Origin: Lachnospiraceae bacterium
Lineage (GTDB): Bacteria > Bacillota > Clostridia > Lachnospirales > Lachnospiraceae
Reading direction: 5' to 3'
Length of the DNA stretch: 64,000 nt
NCBI GenBank assembly: GCA_900771195.1
Contig: CAAGMZ010000019.1
Span: 1-64,000 of the forward strand
Made by a program: the position numbers and the translations under genes. Shown here in pieces: positions 7,872 through 17,200 of this stretch (its first letter is position 1; each line of letters begins with the position of its first letter). Below the pieces are notes generated by a model that saw only the letters and a list, made by a program, of their open reading frames with translations, was not told the origin of the DNA and did no database searches.

Positions 7872-8807
7872 TTATCTTTCATAATCTTTGTTCCGTTTTG
7901 GCTTTACAGGTTTTCCGTTTTCATCATAGTTTTTCGGATCGGCGGCAGGAACTTTCCACCCAAACATTGAGCCAGTCTTCATTGCTTCGGCTTGTCCCTT
8001 TGTAACACCGAGCTTACGGTTCATTGAGTCGGCAAGCTCTTTCATTTCACCGGGAACGCCGTCTGTCAGGTCTGTTTTGTAATATCCGGTTTCGCCTTTT
8101 TGGATAATGCCGATTTCATTGCTCGTCGGCAAGTACACATAGCATTGCTCCGGCAGAGAGGAACGAAGCGGAATAACGGTATTCCCGTTTTGCTCCATTC
8201 TCTCGGCAAACTCACAGATATGATAGAGATTGTCGCCCACCTCAAGGTGGTAATCGTCGATATATCTGCACTCTCTGTCGTAATGCTCGCCGCTGCTTAA
8301 AGTTATGCGGATTTTATCTCCGTCAGGGATAGTGAACTGCTCTTTGTAGTGCGGATCAATAAAGCAGATACCTTTTTCGGCTTTTTGAAGATGATTGTCA
8401 AGCCACTCTCGCTGATAGCAATAGCAGTACAGATTGTACTCTCCACGGTTGGGATTTAACCGCATTAAATATGAATACTGTTCGGTATCAACACGGACGC
8501 CGTAATGATTTCGGTCATCCTCGTAGCTGCTTTCGGGATGTTCATAGCAGAATTTTGTCATAGCGCTTCTGCCGATTAAGAATTCGCCGTCTCCGAAACG
8601 GTAGGAGTTTATCACCAAGTCAAATTCCTTTTTGAAATCGTCGGTCTTTAAGTCCTTTCTGAAATCGTTCCAAGTGGAATAAAACTCTTTGCCCGTACTG
8701 CCGAAATCTGCTCTCAAATACCCGATAAGTCCCGTCTGCATAGAAATCTGCTGGCTTTGGCGGAAGGTATATTTTCTTTCGGCAGGGTTCATAATTCGGT
8801 AATCCAT
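7872..8807 (-). CDS. LPD28-like protein of conjugative element
   Basis: 311 residues. Start chosen at ATG 8807, with GAGGTG six bases before it and near the preceding gene's stop at 8812; the upstream extension to 8882 reads only across that gene. Residues 1-70 (NPAERKYTFRQSQQISMQTG, then GYLRADFG and FYSTWNDFR) match the large polyvalent protein-associated domain proteins of Tn1549-like elements, which I recall as LPD28. The C-terminus is a Lys/Pro-rich tail, and a segment near 255-300 (MFGWKVPAADP) is also typical of these ICE genes. Role in transfer unknown. It lies 14 bases before the truncated helicase-type gene. Confidence 0.7.
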   Translation of the reverse strand: MDYRIMNPAERKYTFRQSQQISMQTGLIGYLRADFGSTGKEFYSTWNDFRKDLKTDDFKKEFDLVINSYRFGDGEFLIGRSAMTKFCYEHPESSYEDDRNHYGVRVDTEQYSYLMRLNPNRGEYNLYCYCYQREWLDNHLQKAEKGICFIDPHYKEQFTIPDGDKIRITLSSGEHYDRECRYIDDYHLEVGDNLYHICEFAERMEQNGNTVIPLRSSLPEQCYVYLPTSNEIGIIQKGETGYYKTDLTDGVPGEMKELADSMNRKLGVTKGQAEAMKTGSMFGWKVPAADPKNYDENGKPVKPKRNKDYER

Positions 8808-8811
8808 ATTT

Positions 8812-9090
8812 TCACCTCGCTCTCTCGATATTTTTCTTTTGCCGGGGAATATCGAACCCGTAAACGGCGGCAATTTCATCACCGATCCGCCTTGTCACTC
8901 TCGTTATATCGGCTCGTGTTGCCTTGCCATCGTAAATCTTTGCTTTGAGATTTTCAATCTGACTGTCTGTTGCGGTGTCCTTATACACACGGTAGAGGTA
9001 GTGATTTGTCCCGTCGTGATGAACGGCATCGGCACGGAGATCTCCGTATTTGTCCACATACCACTCGCACATATCCATTTCGGAATACAA
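8812..9090 (-). pseudogene. 5'-truncated small ICE protein (LPD-type)
   Basis: The frame is open from about 9093 to the stop at 8812 but has only a TTG (9090) or internal ATGs (codons 5 and 7) as starts and no ribosome binding site, because AT-rich DNA of different character begins just upstream. Its content (CEWYVDKYGDLRADAV, HYLYRVYKD, GFDIPRQKK) looks like the small proteins that precede LPD28-like genes in Tn1549-type elements. It is probably the C-terminal end of a gene cut by the same event that removed the rest of the element. Function unknown. Confidence 0.55.
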
Positions 9091-9314
9091 TCTTTAAATA
9101 ATGCTTATTATCTTAAAAAACTTTGGGATTTTGGGATTTCACTATTTCCAATATCATCTTATCCCATAAAAAACTTGGGATTTTGGGATTTCATAATAAA
9201 TATATATATTACCACAAAATCAATGCATACACTACAACAAACAAAAGGAACTTAAAGGTTAAACCGGACTCTTTGAACATTTATTTGAGTTTTATAATTT
9301 ATACCTTTATATAC
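9091..9314. other. AT-rich junction between ICE remnant and chromosome
   Basis: No gene is seen. The composition is far more AT-rich than either flank. It carries two direct repeats (listed separately) and ends at the ppdK terminator. It probably marks the right edge of the accessory region. I could not find a matching copy of an attachment site within the window. Confidence 0.5.
9115..9193. repeat. Pair of 26/27-bp direct repeats
   Basis: The copies at 9115-9141 and 9168-9193 both read A6, CTT(T)GGGATT, TTGGGATTTCA, with one extra T in the first. The 53-base spacing and internal GGGATT doubling resemble an iteron or recombinase arm-site arrangement, but no recombinase gene is in the window. 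Confidence 0.7.
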
Positions 9315-9360
9315 TAAAAAAAGACGGTTCAGCTGGAAAAAACCATAACCGAACCGCCTT
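9315..9360 (-). terminator. Terminator of ppdK
   Basis: On the minus strand AGGCGGTTCGG and the complementary CTGAACCGTC form a stem with a loop of about 20 bases, followed by seven T. It lies 65 bases after the ppdK stop. Confidence 0.8.
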
Positions 9361-9426
9361 GTTATTATTTAATTCGTACCACCAAATGTGGCTGAAACCC
9401 CGATAAAATCAGGCTTTCTCAATTGC

Positions 9427-12054
9427 TCACTTTTGTGCTATTGCAGCCTGTGCTGCTGCAAGTCTTGCAATCGGCACACGGAAAGGTGAACATGAAACAT
9501 AGTCAAGACCAATCTTGTGGCAGAACTCAACTGATGAAGGATCTCCGCCGTGCTCACCGCAGATACCAACGTGAAGCTTAGGATTAACGGGCTTACCAAG
9601 CTTGATAGCCATATCCATAAGCTTGCCTACGCCTGTCTGGTCAAGCTTTGCGAAAGGATCGTTCTCGAAAATCTTGTTGTCATAGTAAGCACCAAGGAAC
9701 TTACCTGCATCATCACGTGAGAAACCGAAGGTCATCTGTGTAAGGTCGTTAGTACCGAAGCAGAAGAAATCAGCCTCTGTAGCAATCTCGTCAGCTGTAA
9801 GAGCAGCTCTCGGGATTTCAATCATTGTACCAACTTCATACTCAAGCTCAACGCCTGCTGCTGCAATCTCAGCATCTGCTGTCTCAACAACAACCTTCTT
9901 AACGAACTTAAGCTCTTTGATCTCACATACAAGCGGAATCATGATTTCAGGCTTTACGTTCCAGTCAGGATGATTCTTCTTGGTGTTGATGGCTGCACGG
10001 ATAACAGCCTTTGTCTGCATCTTGGCAATCTCAGGATATGTTACTGCAAGACGGCATCCTCTGTGACCCATCATCGGGTTGAACTCATGGAGTGATGCAA
10101 TAATGTTCTTAATCTCCTCAACTGACTTGCCCTGTGCATCTGCAAGCTTCTTGATATCTGCTTCCTCAGTGGGAACGAACTCATGAAGCGGGGGATCAAG
10201 GAATCTGATTGTTACAGGACATCCCTCAAGAGCCTCATAGAGTTTCTCAAAGTCTCCCTGCTGATAAGGAAGAATCTTATCAAGAGCAGCTTCTCTCTCC
10301 TCAACAGTATCTGCGCAAATCATTTCTCTGAATGCTGCAATTCTGTCTTCCTCGAAGAACATATGCTCTGTACGGCAGAGACCGATACCTTCAGCACCGA
10401 GCTCACGAGCCTTCTTCGCATCTGCAGGTGTATCTGCATTAGTTCTTACTTTAAGTCTTCTATACTTATCGGCCCATGCCATAACACGTCCGAACTCTCC
10501 GGCAATCTTAGCATCTACCGTAGGAATCTGGCCATCATAGATGTTACCTGTTGTACCATCGATTGAGATGTAATCTCCCTCATGGAACTCCTTGCCTGCA
10601 AGCGTGAATTTCTTATTAGCTTCGTCCATAGCGATATCGCCGCAGCCTGATACACAGCATGTTCCCATACCACGTGCAACAACGGCAGCGTGTGATGTCA
10701 TACCACCACGAACTGTAAGGATACCCTGTGAAACCTTCATACCTGTGATATCCTCAGGTGATGTCTCAAGACGTACAAGAACGACTTTCTCGCCCTTAGC
10801 AGCCCATTCCTCTGCATCCTCTGCTGTGAACACAATCTTACCGCATGCAGCTCCGGGAGAAGCACCAAGTCCTTTTCCGAGAGGTGTAGCAGCCTTGATA
10901 GCCTTTGCATCGAACTGAGGGTGAAGAAGAGTATCAAGGTTACGAGGATCGATCATTGCAACTGCCTCTTCCTCTGTTCTCATTCCTTCATCAACAAGGT
11001 CACATGCAATCTTGAGGGCAGCCTGAGCTGTTCTCTTACCGTTACGTGTCTGAAGCATGTAAAGCTTTCCGTGCTCAACGGTAAACTCCATATCCTGCAT
11101 ATCTCTGTAGTGAGTCTCAAGAGTCTTGCAGACATCCTGGAACTGTGCAAATGCCTCAGGGAATTTATCGCCCATCTCTGATATCTTCATAGGTGTACGA
11201 ACACCGGCAACAACGTCCTCGCCCTGTGCGTTGGTAAGGAACTCACCGAAGAGACCCTTTTCACCTGTTGCAGGATCACGTGTAAATGCAACACCTGTTC
11301 CGCAGTCATCACCCATGTTACCGAATGCCATAGACTGTACGTTAACAGCAGTTCCCCATGAATAAGGGATATCGTTGTCACGACGGTATACATTGGCACG
11401 AGGGTTGTCCCATGAACGGAAAACGGCTTTGATGGCACCCATGAGCTGCTCCTTGGGATCATCAGGGAAATCTGTACCGATCTTAGCCTTATACTCAGCC
11501 TTAAACTGGTTAGCAAGCTCCTTAAGGTCATCAGCAGTAAGCTCAACGTCCTGCTTAACTCCTCTTTCAGCTTTCATCTTGTCGATAAGCTCTTCAAAAT
11601 ACTTCTTGCCGACTTCCATAACTACGTCAGAATACATCTGGATAAATCTTCTGTAGCAGTCCCATGCCCAACGGGGATTGTTAGACTGCTCTGCAATTGT
11701 ATTAACAACCTCTTCGTTAAGTCCAAGGTTAAGAATTGTATCCATCATACCGGGCATTGAAGCTCTTGCTCCTGAACGAACCGATACAAGAAGGGGATTC
11801 TTCTTATCTCCGAATTTCTTTCCGGTGATCTCTTCCATCTTAACGATGTACTCATTGATCTCAGCCATGATTTCAGGATTGATTTCGCGGCCATCCTCAT
11901 AATACTGAGTACAAGCCTCTGTAGTGATTGTGAAGCCCTGAGGTACGGGAAGACCGATGTTGGTCATCTCTGCAAGGTTGGCACCCTTACCGCCGAGAAG
12001 CTCACGCATGTTAGCATTACCCTCGCTAAAAAGGTAGCAATACTTTTTTGCCAT
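9427..12054 (-). CDS. ppdK: Pyruvate, phosphate dikinase
   Basis: Interconverts pyruvate, ATP and phosphate with PEP, AMP and pyrophosphate in the cytosol; in anaerobic Clostridia it often works in the glycolytic direction. The 875 residues are full length. In order: ATP-grasp N-terminal domain (1-340, with GGKGANLAEM), swivelling phosphohistidine domain with GGMTSHAAVVARG (His near 455), and the PEP/pyruvate barrel (about 520-875) with the C-terminal GICGEHGGDP Cys. AGGAGG stands 8 bases before the ATG. The gene has its own promoter, a leader of about 170 bases and a terminator, so it is probably monocistronic. Confidence 0.97.
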   Translation of the reverse strand: MAKKYCYLFSEGNANMRELLGGKGANLAEMTNIGLPVPQGFTITTEACTQYYEDGREINPEIMAEINEYIVKMEEITGKKFGDKKNPLLVSVRSGARASMPGMMDTILNLGLNEEVVNTIAEQSNNPRWAWDCYRRFIQMYSDVVMEVGKKYFEELIDKMKAERGVKQDVELTADDLKELANQFKAEYKAKIGTDFPDDPKEQLMGAIKAVFRSWDNPRANVYRRDNDIPYSWGTAVNVQSMAFGNMGDDCGTGVAFTRDPATGEKGLFGEFLTNAQGEDVVAGVRTPMKISEMGDKFPEAFAQFQDVCKTLETHYRDMQDMEFTVEHGKLYMLQTRNGKRTAQAALKIACDLVDEGMRTEEEAVAMIDPRNLDTLLHPQFDAKAIKAATPLGKGLGASPGAACGKIVFTAEDAEEWAAKGEKVVLVRLETSPEDITGMKVSQGILTVRGGMTSHAAVVARGMGTCCVSGCGDIAMDEANKKFTLAGKEFHEGDYISIDGTTGNIYDGQIPTVDAKIAGEFGRVMAWADKYRRLKVRTNADTPADAKKARELGAEGIGLCRTEHMFFEEDRIAAFREMICADTVEEREAALDKILPYQQGDFEKLYEALEGCPVTIRFLDPPLHEFVPTEEADIKKLADAQGKSVEEIKNIIASLHEFNPMMGHRGCRLAVTYPEIAKMQTKAVIRAAINTKKNHPDWNVKPEIMIPLVCEIKELKFVKKVVVETADAEIAAAGVELEYEVGTMIEIPRAALTADEIATEADFFCFGTNDLTQMTFGFSRDDAGKFLGAYYDNKIFENDPFAKLDQTGVGKLMDMAIKLGKPVNPKLHVGICGEHGGDPSSVEFCHKIGLDYVSCSPFRVPIARLAAAQAAIAQK

Positions 12055-12220
12055 TTGTAGTTCCTCCTAAAAAAAATATATTAAGTTATTCAGCTGTTGC
12101 AGCCACATAGGCTTTTGCCGACGGACCATTCCTGATTCGCCCGCAAAAACCCAGGAGGCGCACGCAGCCATTGTGATGCCTTATAGGCACAACACATTAA
12201 CGGGCATTAAATCCCGCTTT
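12055..12220 (-). promoter_or_regulatory. Structured 5' leader of ppdK, class unknown
   Basis: The leader of about 165 bases on the minus strand folds by eye into AGCGGG/CCCGTT, then TTGTG with GCC/GGC and CACAA, then a strong helix of GGTTTTTGC (near 12135) with GCAAAAGCC (near 12112) that has one G-U pair. It is unlike the riboswitch consensus sequences I know. A simple terminator with T-run before the start is not seen. Confidence 0.45.
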
Positions 12221-12224
12221 TTCC

Positions 12225-12252
12225 ATTATAACATACATCGGGGTAATTTCAA
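12225..12252 (-). promoter_or_regulatory. Promoter of ppdK
   Basis: Minus strand: -35 TTGAAA (12247-12252), 16-base spacer, -10 TATAAT (12225-12230). This is a good match for a housekeeping sigma-A promoter. Confidence 0.8.
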
Positions 12253-12281
12253 GTCGATTGTAATAAATTCTGACAAATTTT

Positions 12282-14063
12282 CTACCTGACTGTCAATATA
12301 AATTCCGCCTGCCCCAGATTAGCCAAATCTTTGCCTTTTTTACTGACCGAATAGAGAATATTGGCGCTGTTAAGGAAATATACCGACTTTTTTGAAACCT
12401 TTATATCATTTATTCCGTCAACTCCATCAGCAAGTATTATTGTTTTTTCCGAGGCATTGTCATAATAATACAGACTTCCGTCTGACAGATATGCGTAGCT
12501 TTCGTCATACATGAATCCTGCAAATGCAATGTTTTCAGCCACGACCACCGTTTCTCCGGCCTTCCGGTCTTTGTGGTAAAGGCAATTCCCGTCGTAATAC
12601 CAGAATTCGCTGTTATCTTTTATATATATTTCCGGGTCGCTGCTACAGGTGAAAAGATACTGCCCTTCAGCCCCTCCCGACACATAATAATACCCTGTGC
12701 CACAACGGTACACTATCCCGCCAGCATACTCTCCCATTGAAGGCACTTTTATGTCATCAACATTTTCTGCCACAAGCACTGTAGCCGGCGTTTTGGCCAC
12801 GGTATCATACATGTAAAGATTTCCGCCATCATCAATATAATAAACCGTATCATTTACAAAGTCATACTGAACCCTTGATATATCCTCCGCGACCATGCGG
12901 CTCTCGCCATTGCGCAGTGTCATAAGCCTGCGTCCGTTAACAATTCCGTAGGCGGCATTATCCATATCCTCATAGACCGCCGTGCCATCATCGGATATAC
13001 CCACCACTCTCGCACACTCACTGCTTTCTCTTACCGTGTCCATTCCGTTCTCTGCGGTTCCAAAATACACTCTGTACTCTCCGGCCGAAAAATCCTCACT
13101 GCCACTGCATGTAATAAGAAAAATATATCTGCCGTCATCGCTGATGTTACAGTCCTCCGTATAATCACCTGTCACGTCTCCGGCATTGAACACCAGCTCC
13201 TTTGTGTCTTTTCCGTCAGTGACCATGGTCTTTCCGTTTTCCGTGTACACGACCGTGTCAAGCCCGTCATTGTAAGCCACTATGGAAGCTTTATCCGCAT
13301 CAACCCTATAAACCTTTCCGTTTCTGAATATTATCAGGCGGCTTTCACCGCAGGCAATAAAGCAGCCCTCGCCGGCCTGTGAAATCGTCATTTTACCATT
13401 GTCCGAGTTTAACGCCGGTGCATCCTCACTGCCCGCATAATATCCGTTGGTCCCGTCATATATAAAAACACGGCTTCTGTCCCTGTTTTTCACAGCCCTG
13501 ACAATATTCACCGCGGCCACCGCAATAACAGCTGCACCTGCCACAAGTGCCACCGCCAGAATCGCCGGTCTTCTCACCCCGTGAAAAACCTTGTGTTCAA
13601 CCACAGCAGGTGAATCATCAAAGCTGTCCGGTGAATCGTCAAATTTCAGTTCGCGTATTACCGGATTGTCGGCACCCCGTCTTTTTTTATGCTTTCTGAT
13701 AAAAGCAGCCGTTTTCTCGGCAGCCTTTAATATTGCGTTCTGGATTTTTTCCTTCAAAGCGTCAAAAGAAAGGCGGGTCATCGCTGATCTGCCTTTTCCT
13801 TTGTTTCTGTCCTTTTTGCCGTCATCCTGAAACTTATCGTTAAGCTCCGTGACCCTGTCGTTGCCGTGCCGCCTGTCGTAATCTTCTCTGGTGGAGAACA
13901 TTATTCCCGGCAGGATACTGTTTCCCGCCTCCGGATTTTTCTGTGCCTCCTCCCATTCTTTCTTACGCCGCAGATAGTCCTCGTTGACAAATACCACCCT
14001 TGCACCGCATTTGGGACAGACCGATTTGCTGTTATGTTCAAAACCGCACTTATCACATATCAT
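12282..14063 (-). CDS. Zinc-ribbon, single-TM protein with extracytoplasmic propeller
   Basis: 593 residues. Cys3, Cys6, Cys16 and Cys19 form an N-terminal zinc ribbon. A polar, basic linker (25-160) follows, then one membrane segment at about 166-190. Residues 200-593 are a run of short beta segments of the type YYYDN, LYMYD and YYIDDGGNLY, like a six- to eight-bladed propeller of the DUF5050 kind. Topology suggests ribbon inside and propeller outside. No enzyme motif is seen. It starts 10 bases after glyS and probably is cotranscribed with it, but shares no obvious function. Such proteins in Clostridia are uncharacterised; a surface or sensory role is only inference. Confidence 0.7.
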   Translation of the reverse strand: MICDKCGFEHNSKSVCPKCGARVVFVNEDYLRRKKEWEEAQKNPEAGNSILPGIMFSTREDYDRRHGNDRVTELNDKFQDDGKKDRNKGKGRSAMTRLSFDALKEKIQNAILKAAEKTAAFIRKHKKRRGADNPVIRELKFDDSPDSFDDSPAVVEHKVFHGVRRPAILAVALVAGAAVIAVAAVNIVRAVKNRDRSRVFIYDGTNGYYAGSEDAPALNSDNGKMTISQAGEGCFIACGESRLIIFRNGKVYRVDADKASIVAYNDGLDTVVYTENGKTMVTDGKDTKELVFNAGDVTGDYTEDCNISDDGRYIFLITCSGSEDFSAGEYRVYFGTAENGMDTVRESSECARVVGISDDGTAVYEDMDNAAYGIVNGRRLMTLRNGESRMVAEDISRVQYDFVNDTVYYIDDGGNLYMYDTVAKTPATVLVAENVDDIKVPSMGEYAGGIVYRCGTGYYYVSGGAEGQYLFTCSSDPEIYIKDNSEFWYYDGNCLYHKDRKAGETVVVAENIAFAGFMYDESYAYLSDGSLYYYDNASEKTIILADGVDGINDIKVSKKSVYFLNSANILYSVSKKGKDLANLGQAEFILTVR

Positions 14064-14073
14064 ACATCAGGTC

Positions 14074-15462
14074 CTAAAATGTAAACTTATCTGCAAAATA
14101 GCTCTCAAGCTCTTCTATTCTGATTCGCTCCTGCTCCATTGTATCCCTGTCTCTGACTGTCACGCATCCGTCAGTCTCGGAATCGAAATCATATGTCACA
14201 CAGAAAGGAGTTCCGATTTCATCCTGTCTTCTGTAACGTTTTCCTATATTTCCCCTGTCATCAAACTCACAGTTATATTTCCTGCTGAGGGTTGCGTAAA
14301 TTTTCTCAGCACCTTCATTGAGCTTCTTGGAAAGAGGAAGCACACCGATTTTGACCGGTGCAATAGCCGGATGGAAATGAAGTACAGTTCTCATATCACC
14401 GCCCTCAAGCTCCTCCTCGTCATAAGCTGAACACAGGAATGCAAGCGTAACTCTGTCTGCACCGAGAGACGGTTCAATCACGTAAGGAATATACTTGCTG
14501 CCATCCTCGTCATCAAAATATGACATGTCAACACCTGAAGTATTCTGGTGCTGTGTAAGGTCATAATCAGTTCTGTCAGCAATACCCCACAGCTCACCCC
14601 ATCCGAACGGGAACAGGAATTCAAGGTCTGTTGTAGCTTTGGAATAAAAGCACAGCTCCTCCGGAGAATGGTCTCTTGCACGAAGCTCATCTTCCCTGAT
14701 TCCAAGTGTCTTAAGCCAGTTCATGCAGAATTCTCTCCAGTACTTAAACCACTCCAGGTCAGTTCCGGGTTTGCAGAAAAACTCAAGCTCCATCTGCTCA
14801 AATTCTCTTGTTCTGAAGGTGAAGTTACCGGGTGTAATCTCGTTACGGAATGATTTACCAATCTGTCCTATTCCGAAAGGAACCTTTTTGCGTGATGTTC
14901 TCTGAACATTCTTGAAGTTGACAAAAATCCCCTGTGCCGTTTCAGGTCTCAGATATACGGTATTCTTGGCATCCTCGGTAACACCCTGGAATGTCTTGAA
15001 CATTAGGTTAAACTGCCTTATCTCAGTGAAATTATGCTTGCCGCACGAAGGACATGCAATCTGCTTTTCCTCAACAAATTTCTCCATCTGCTCGTTACTC
15101 CAGCCGTCAACTGAACCTTCAAGTGTAAAATTATTCTCGGCTGCCCAGTCCTCTATAAGCTTGTCGGCACGAAATCTTTCCTTACATTCCTTGCAGTCCA
15201 TAAGAGGGTCGGCAAATCCTCCGAGATGTCCCGATGCCACCCATGTCTGCGGATTCATAAGAATAGCACAGTCCACACCCACATTGTAGGGGCTTTCCTG
15301 TACGAATTTCTGCCACCATGCCTTCTTAACATTGTTCTTTAACTCAACCCCAAGGTTTCCGTAATCCCATGTATTGGCAAGTCCTCCGTAAATCTCCGAA
15401 CCGGGATATACGAATCCTCTTGATTTGGCTAAAGCTACTATCTTATCCATTGTCTTTTCCAT
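14074..15462 (-). CDS. glyS: Glycyl-tRNA synthetase (homodimeric class II type)
   Basis: Charges tRNA-Gly with glycine. 462 residues, the single-chain alpha2 type rather than the glyQ/glyS pair. The N-terminus KSRGFVYPGSEIYGG and the core RPETAQGIF (motif 2 region), then GIGQIGKSFRNEI and the C-terminal anticodon-binding domain (about 365-462, starting APVKIGVLPL) are all present. A zinc-like CxxC is visible in the insertion (CKECKERF and CPSCGKH). It follows recO by 75 bases, enough for a promoter though I do not see a convincing one. No T-box leader is seen here. Confidence 0.96.
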   Translation of the reverse strand: MEKTMDKIVALAKSRGFVYPGSEIYGGLANTWDYGNLGVELKNNVKKAWWQKFVQESPYNVGVDCAILMNPQTWVASGHLGGFADPLMDCKECKERFRADKLIEDWAAENNFTLEGSVDGWSNEQMEKFVEEKQIACPSCGKHNFTEIRQFNLMFKTFQGVTEDAKNTVYLRPETAQGIFVNFKNVQRTSRKKVPFGIGQIGKSFRNEITPGNFTFRTREFEQMELEFFCKPGTDLEWFKYWREFCMNWLKTLGIREDELRARDHSPEELCFYSKATTDLEFLFPFGWGELWGIADRTDYDLTQHQNTSGVDMSYFDDEDGSKYIPYVIEPSLGADRVTLAFLCSAYDEEELEGGDMRTVLHFHPAIAPVKIGVLPLSKKLNEGAEKIYATLSRKYNCEFDDRGNIGKRYRRQDEIGTPFCVTYDFDSETDGCVTVRDRDTMEQERIRIEELESYFADKFTF

Positions 15463-15537
15463 AAAAGCACCTCACGCGTATTGTATAGAATTGTATTCTT
15501 CCAACATTGTATATTCTGAATGACGATTTTTCAAGTA

Positions 15538-16284
15538 TTACTTTGTCATTTCCTCAAGTATCTCCAAAGACTTCATTTTGCGGTCCACATAATTGTTCAT
15601 GCATCGTGCCATTACCATGCGGAGCTCGTTAAGAACCTCACTGCTTACGGTGAATGTAAAAAGCTTTCCTATTTCCGTGCAGACAACATATTGCAGCGTA
15701 TACACCGTGGACTCGGAAATTTCTATCACATCACCGGCATTTTTAAGGCAATGCCTGCACACAAGCCCGTCCCTCGACACGGAAAACCCGCCGGGTTCTT
15801 CTGATTTCCCACACAGTCTGCACGCGAAAAAATCCGGATACTCTCCGTTTATCACAAGCATTTTGAGCTCATACACATACCGTACCAGCCTGTCATCTAT
15901 TTTAGGATTCAGAAGTGCATTAAACGAAGCATATATCAGATTGAGCATCATCGATGCATCCTCGTTTTCAACCGCATAATACTCCGCAAGCTCAAGAAAA
16001 TAGTATGCACTGTACGCCGCAGTTATGTCTGCCGCCAGTTCCCTGAAATAATTGCTTATCTCGGCATTTACAAGCGTGTATGAATCGCGCCCTCTCACAA
16101 GATAAAACGTTCCGAAGGCAAAGCTGTCACTGGCCGCCATCAGATGATTCCCCGGTCTTCTGGCTCCCCTGACAAAAGCGCTTACCTTGCCAAGCTCTCT
16201 TGTGAGCAGAACTATTCTTTTGTCATTCTCGCCTATGGGTGAGGAGAAAATCACCATGCCCATGACCTTAATCTGGTCATTCAT
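15538..16284 (-). CDS. recO: DNA repair protein RecO
   Basis: Helps load RecA on SSB-coated single strands through the RecFOR pathway. 248 residues: an N-terminal OB fold (1-80, beginning with the VMGMVIFSSPIGENDKRIVL pattern), a helical middle, and a four-Cys zinc site at Cys155, Cys158, Cys176 and Cys179. The length is typical. It starts 5 bases after the era stop, a common Firmicute pairing, so the two are almost certainly cotranscribed. Confidence 0.95.
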   Translation of the reverse strand: MNDQIKVMGMVIFSSPIGENDKRIVLLTRELGKVSAFVRGARRPGNHLMAASDSFAFGTFYLVRGRDSYTLVNAEISNYFRELAADITAAYSAYYFLELAEYYAVENEDASMMLNLIYASFNALLNPKIDDRLVRYVYELKMLVINGEYPDFFACRLCGKSEEPGGFSVSRDGLVCRHCLKNAGDVIEISESTVYTLQYVVCTEIGKLFTFTVSSEVLNELRMVMARCMNNYVDRKMKSLEILEEMTK

Positions 16285-16289
16285 GCCGT

Positions 16290-17189
16290 TCAGTCCTCTT
16301 TTCTGTAGCCAAAATTCTTTATCAGGAGCTCCGAATCACGCCATTCCTTACGCACCTTAACCCAGAGCTTCAGGTTGACACGTGCCTCCATCATGCGCTC
16401 AATCTCATATCTTGCGGCAGAGCCAATCTTTTTTAGCATGGCTCCGCTCTTTCCTATGATTATTCCCTTATGGCTGTCACGCTCACATACAATTGTAGCC
16501 TCAATATCCCACAGTTTTGAGCCGTCCGTACGTTCTTTCATCTTCTCGATGGTTACCGCTATGCCGTGCGGAATTTCATCCTTAAGGCATCTGAGCGCCT
16601 TTTCGCGTATCAGCTCGGCAACAATCTGGCGCATAGGCTGGTCTGTCACCGTGTCTTCATCATAGTACAGAGGTCCTTCAGGAAGATAGCCGAAAATCGT
16701 AGCAATAAGATCGTCAGTATTGGTTCCCTTCATAGCAGAAACAGGCACGATTTCCGCAAAATCCATCTGCTTCCTGTACACATCAATAAATTTAAGAATT
16801 TCTTCCTTCTCAATGGTATCAACCTTGTTGATTACCAGTATCACAGGCTTTGAGCTGTTCTTAAGAAGTGTTATGATATTCTGCTCACCGGCGCCGATGT
16901 ATGTGGACGGTTCAACCAGCCACAACACTATATCCACATCTGCAAGTGTCTTCTCTGCAACATCTACCATATACTCGCCAAGCTTGTTCTGGGCCTTGTG
17001 TATTCCCGGGGTGTCTAAGAATATAATCTGACCCCTTTCATCCGTGTATACGGTCTGTATCCTGTTTCTTGTGGTCTGCGGCTTATTGGAAGTTATCGCT
17101 ATCTTCTGACCGATAAGTTTGTTCATAAGTGTGGACTTTCCCACATTAGGGCGCCCGATGAGCGCCACAAATCCTGACTTTGTCTCCAA
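16290..17189 (-). CDS. era: GTPase Era
   Basis: Ribosome-associated GTPase that binds 16S rRNA near its 3' end during 30S maturation. 299 residues. G1 is GRPNVGKST (12-20), G3 DTPG (59-62), G4 NKVD (121-124), and a C-terminal KH domain (about 200-299) contains KGIIIGKSGAMLKKIG. Length and motifs are complete. It sits between the M16C peptidase (11 bases upstream) and recO (5 bases downstream) in one transcription unit. Confidence 0.97.
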   Translation of the reverse strand: METKSGFVALIGRPNVGKSTLMNKLIGQKIAITSNKPQTTRNRIQTVYTDERGQIIFLDTPGIHKAQNKLGEYMVDVAEKTLADVDIVLWLVEPSTYIGAGEQNIITLLKNSSKPVILVINKVDTIEKEEILKFIDVYRKQMDFAEIVPVSAMKGTNTDDLIATIFGYLPEGPLYYDEDTVTDQPMRQIVAELIREKALRCLKDEIPHGIAVTIEKMKERTDGSKLWDIEATIVCERDSHKGIIIGKSGAMLKKIGSAARYEIERMMEARVNLKLWVKVRKEWRDSELLIKNFGYRKED

Positions 17190-17200
17190 TATTTTATCCT

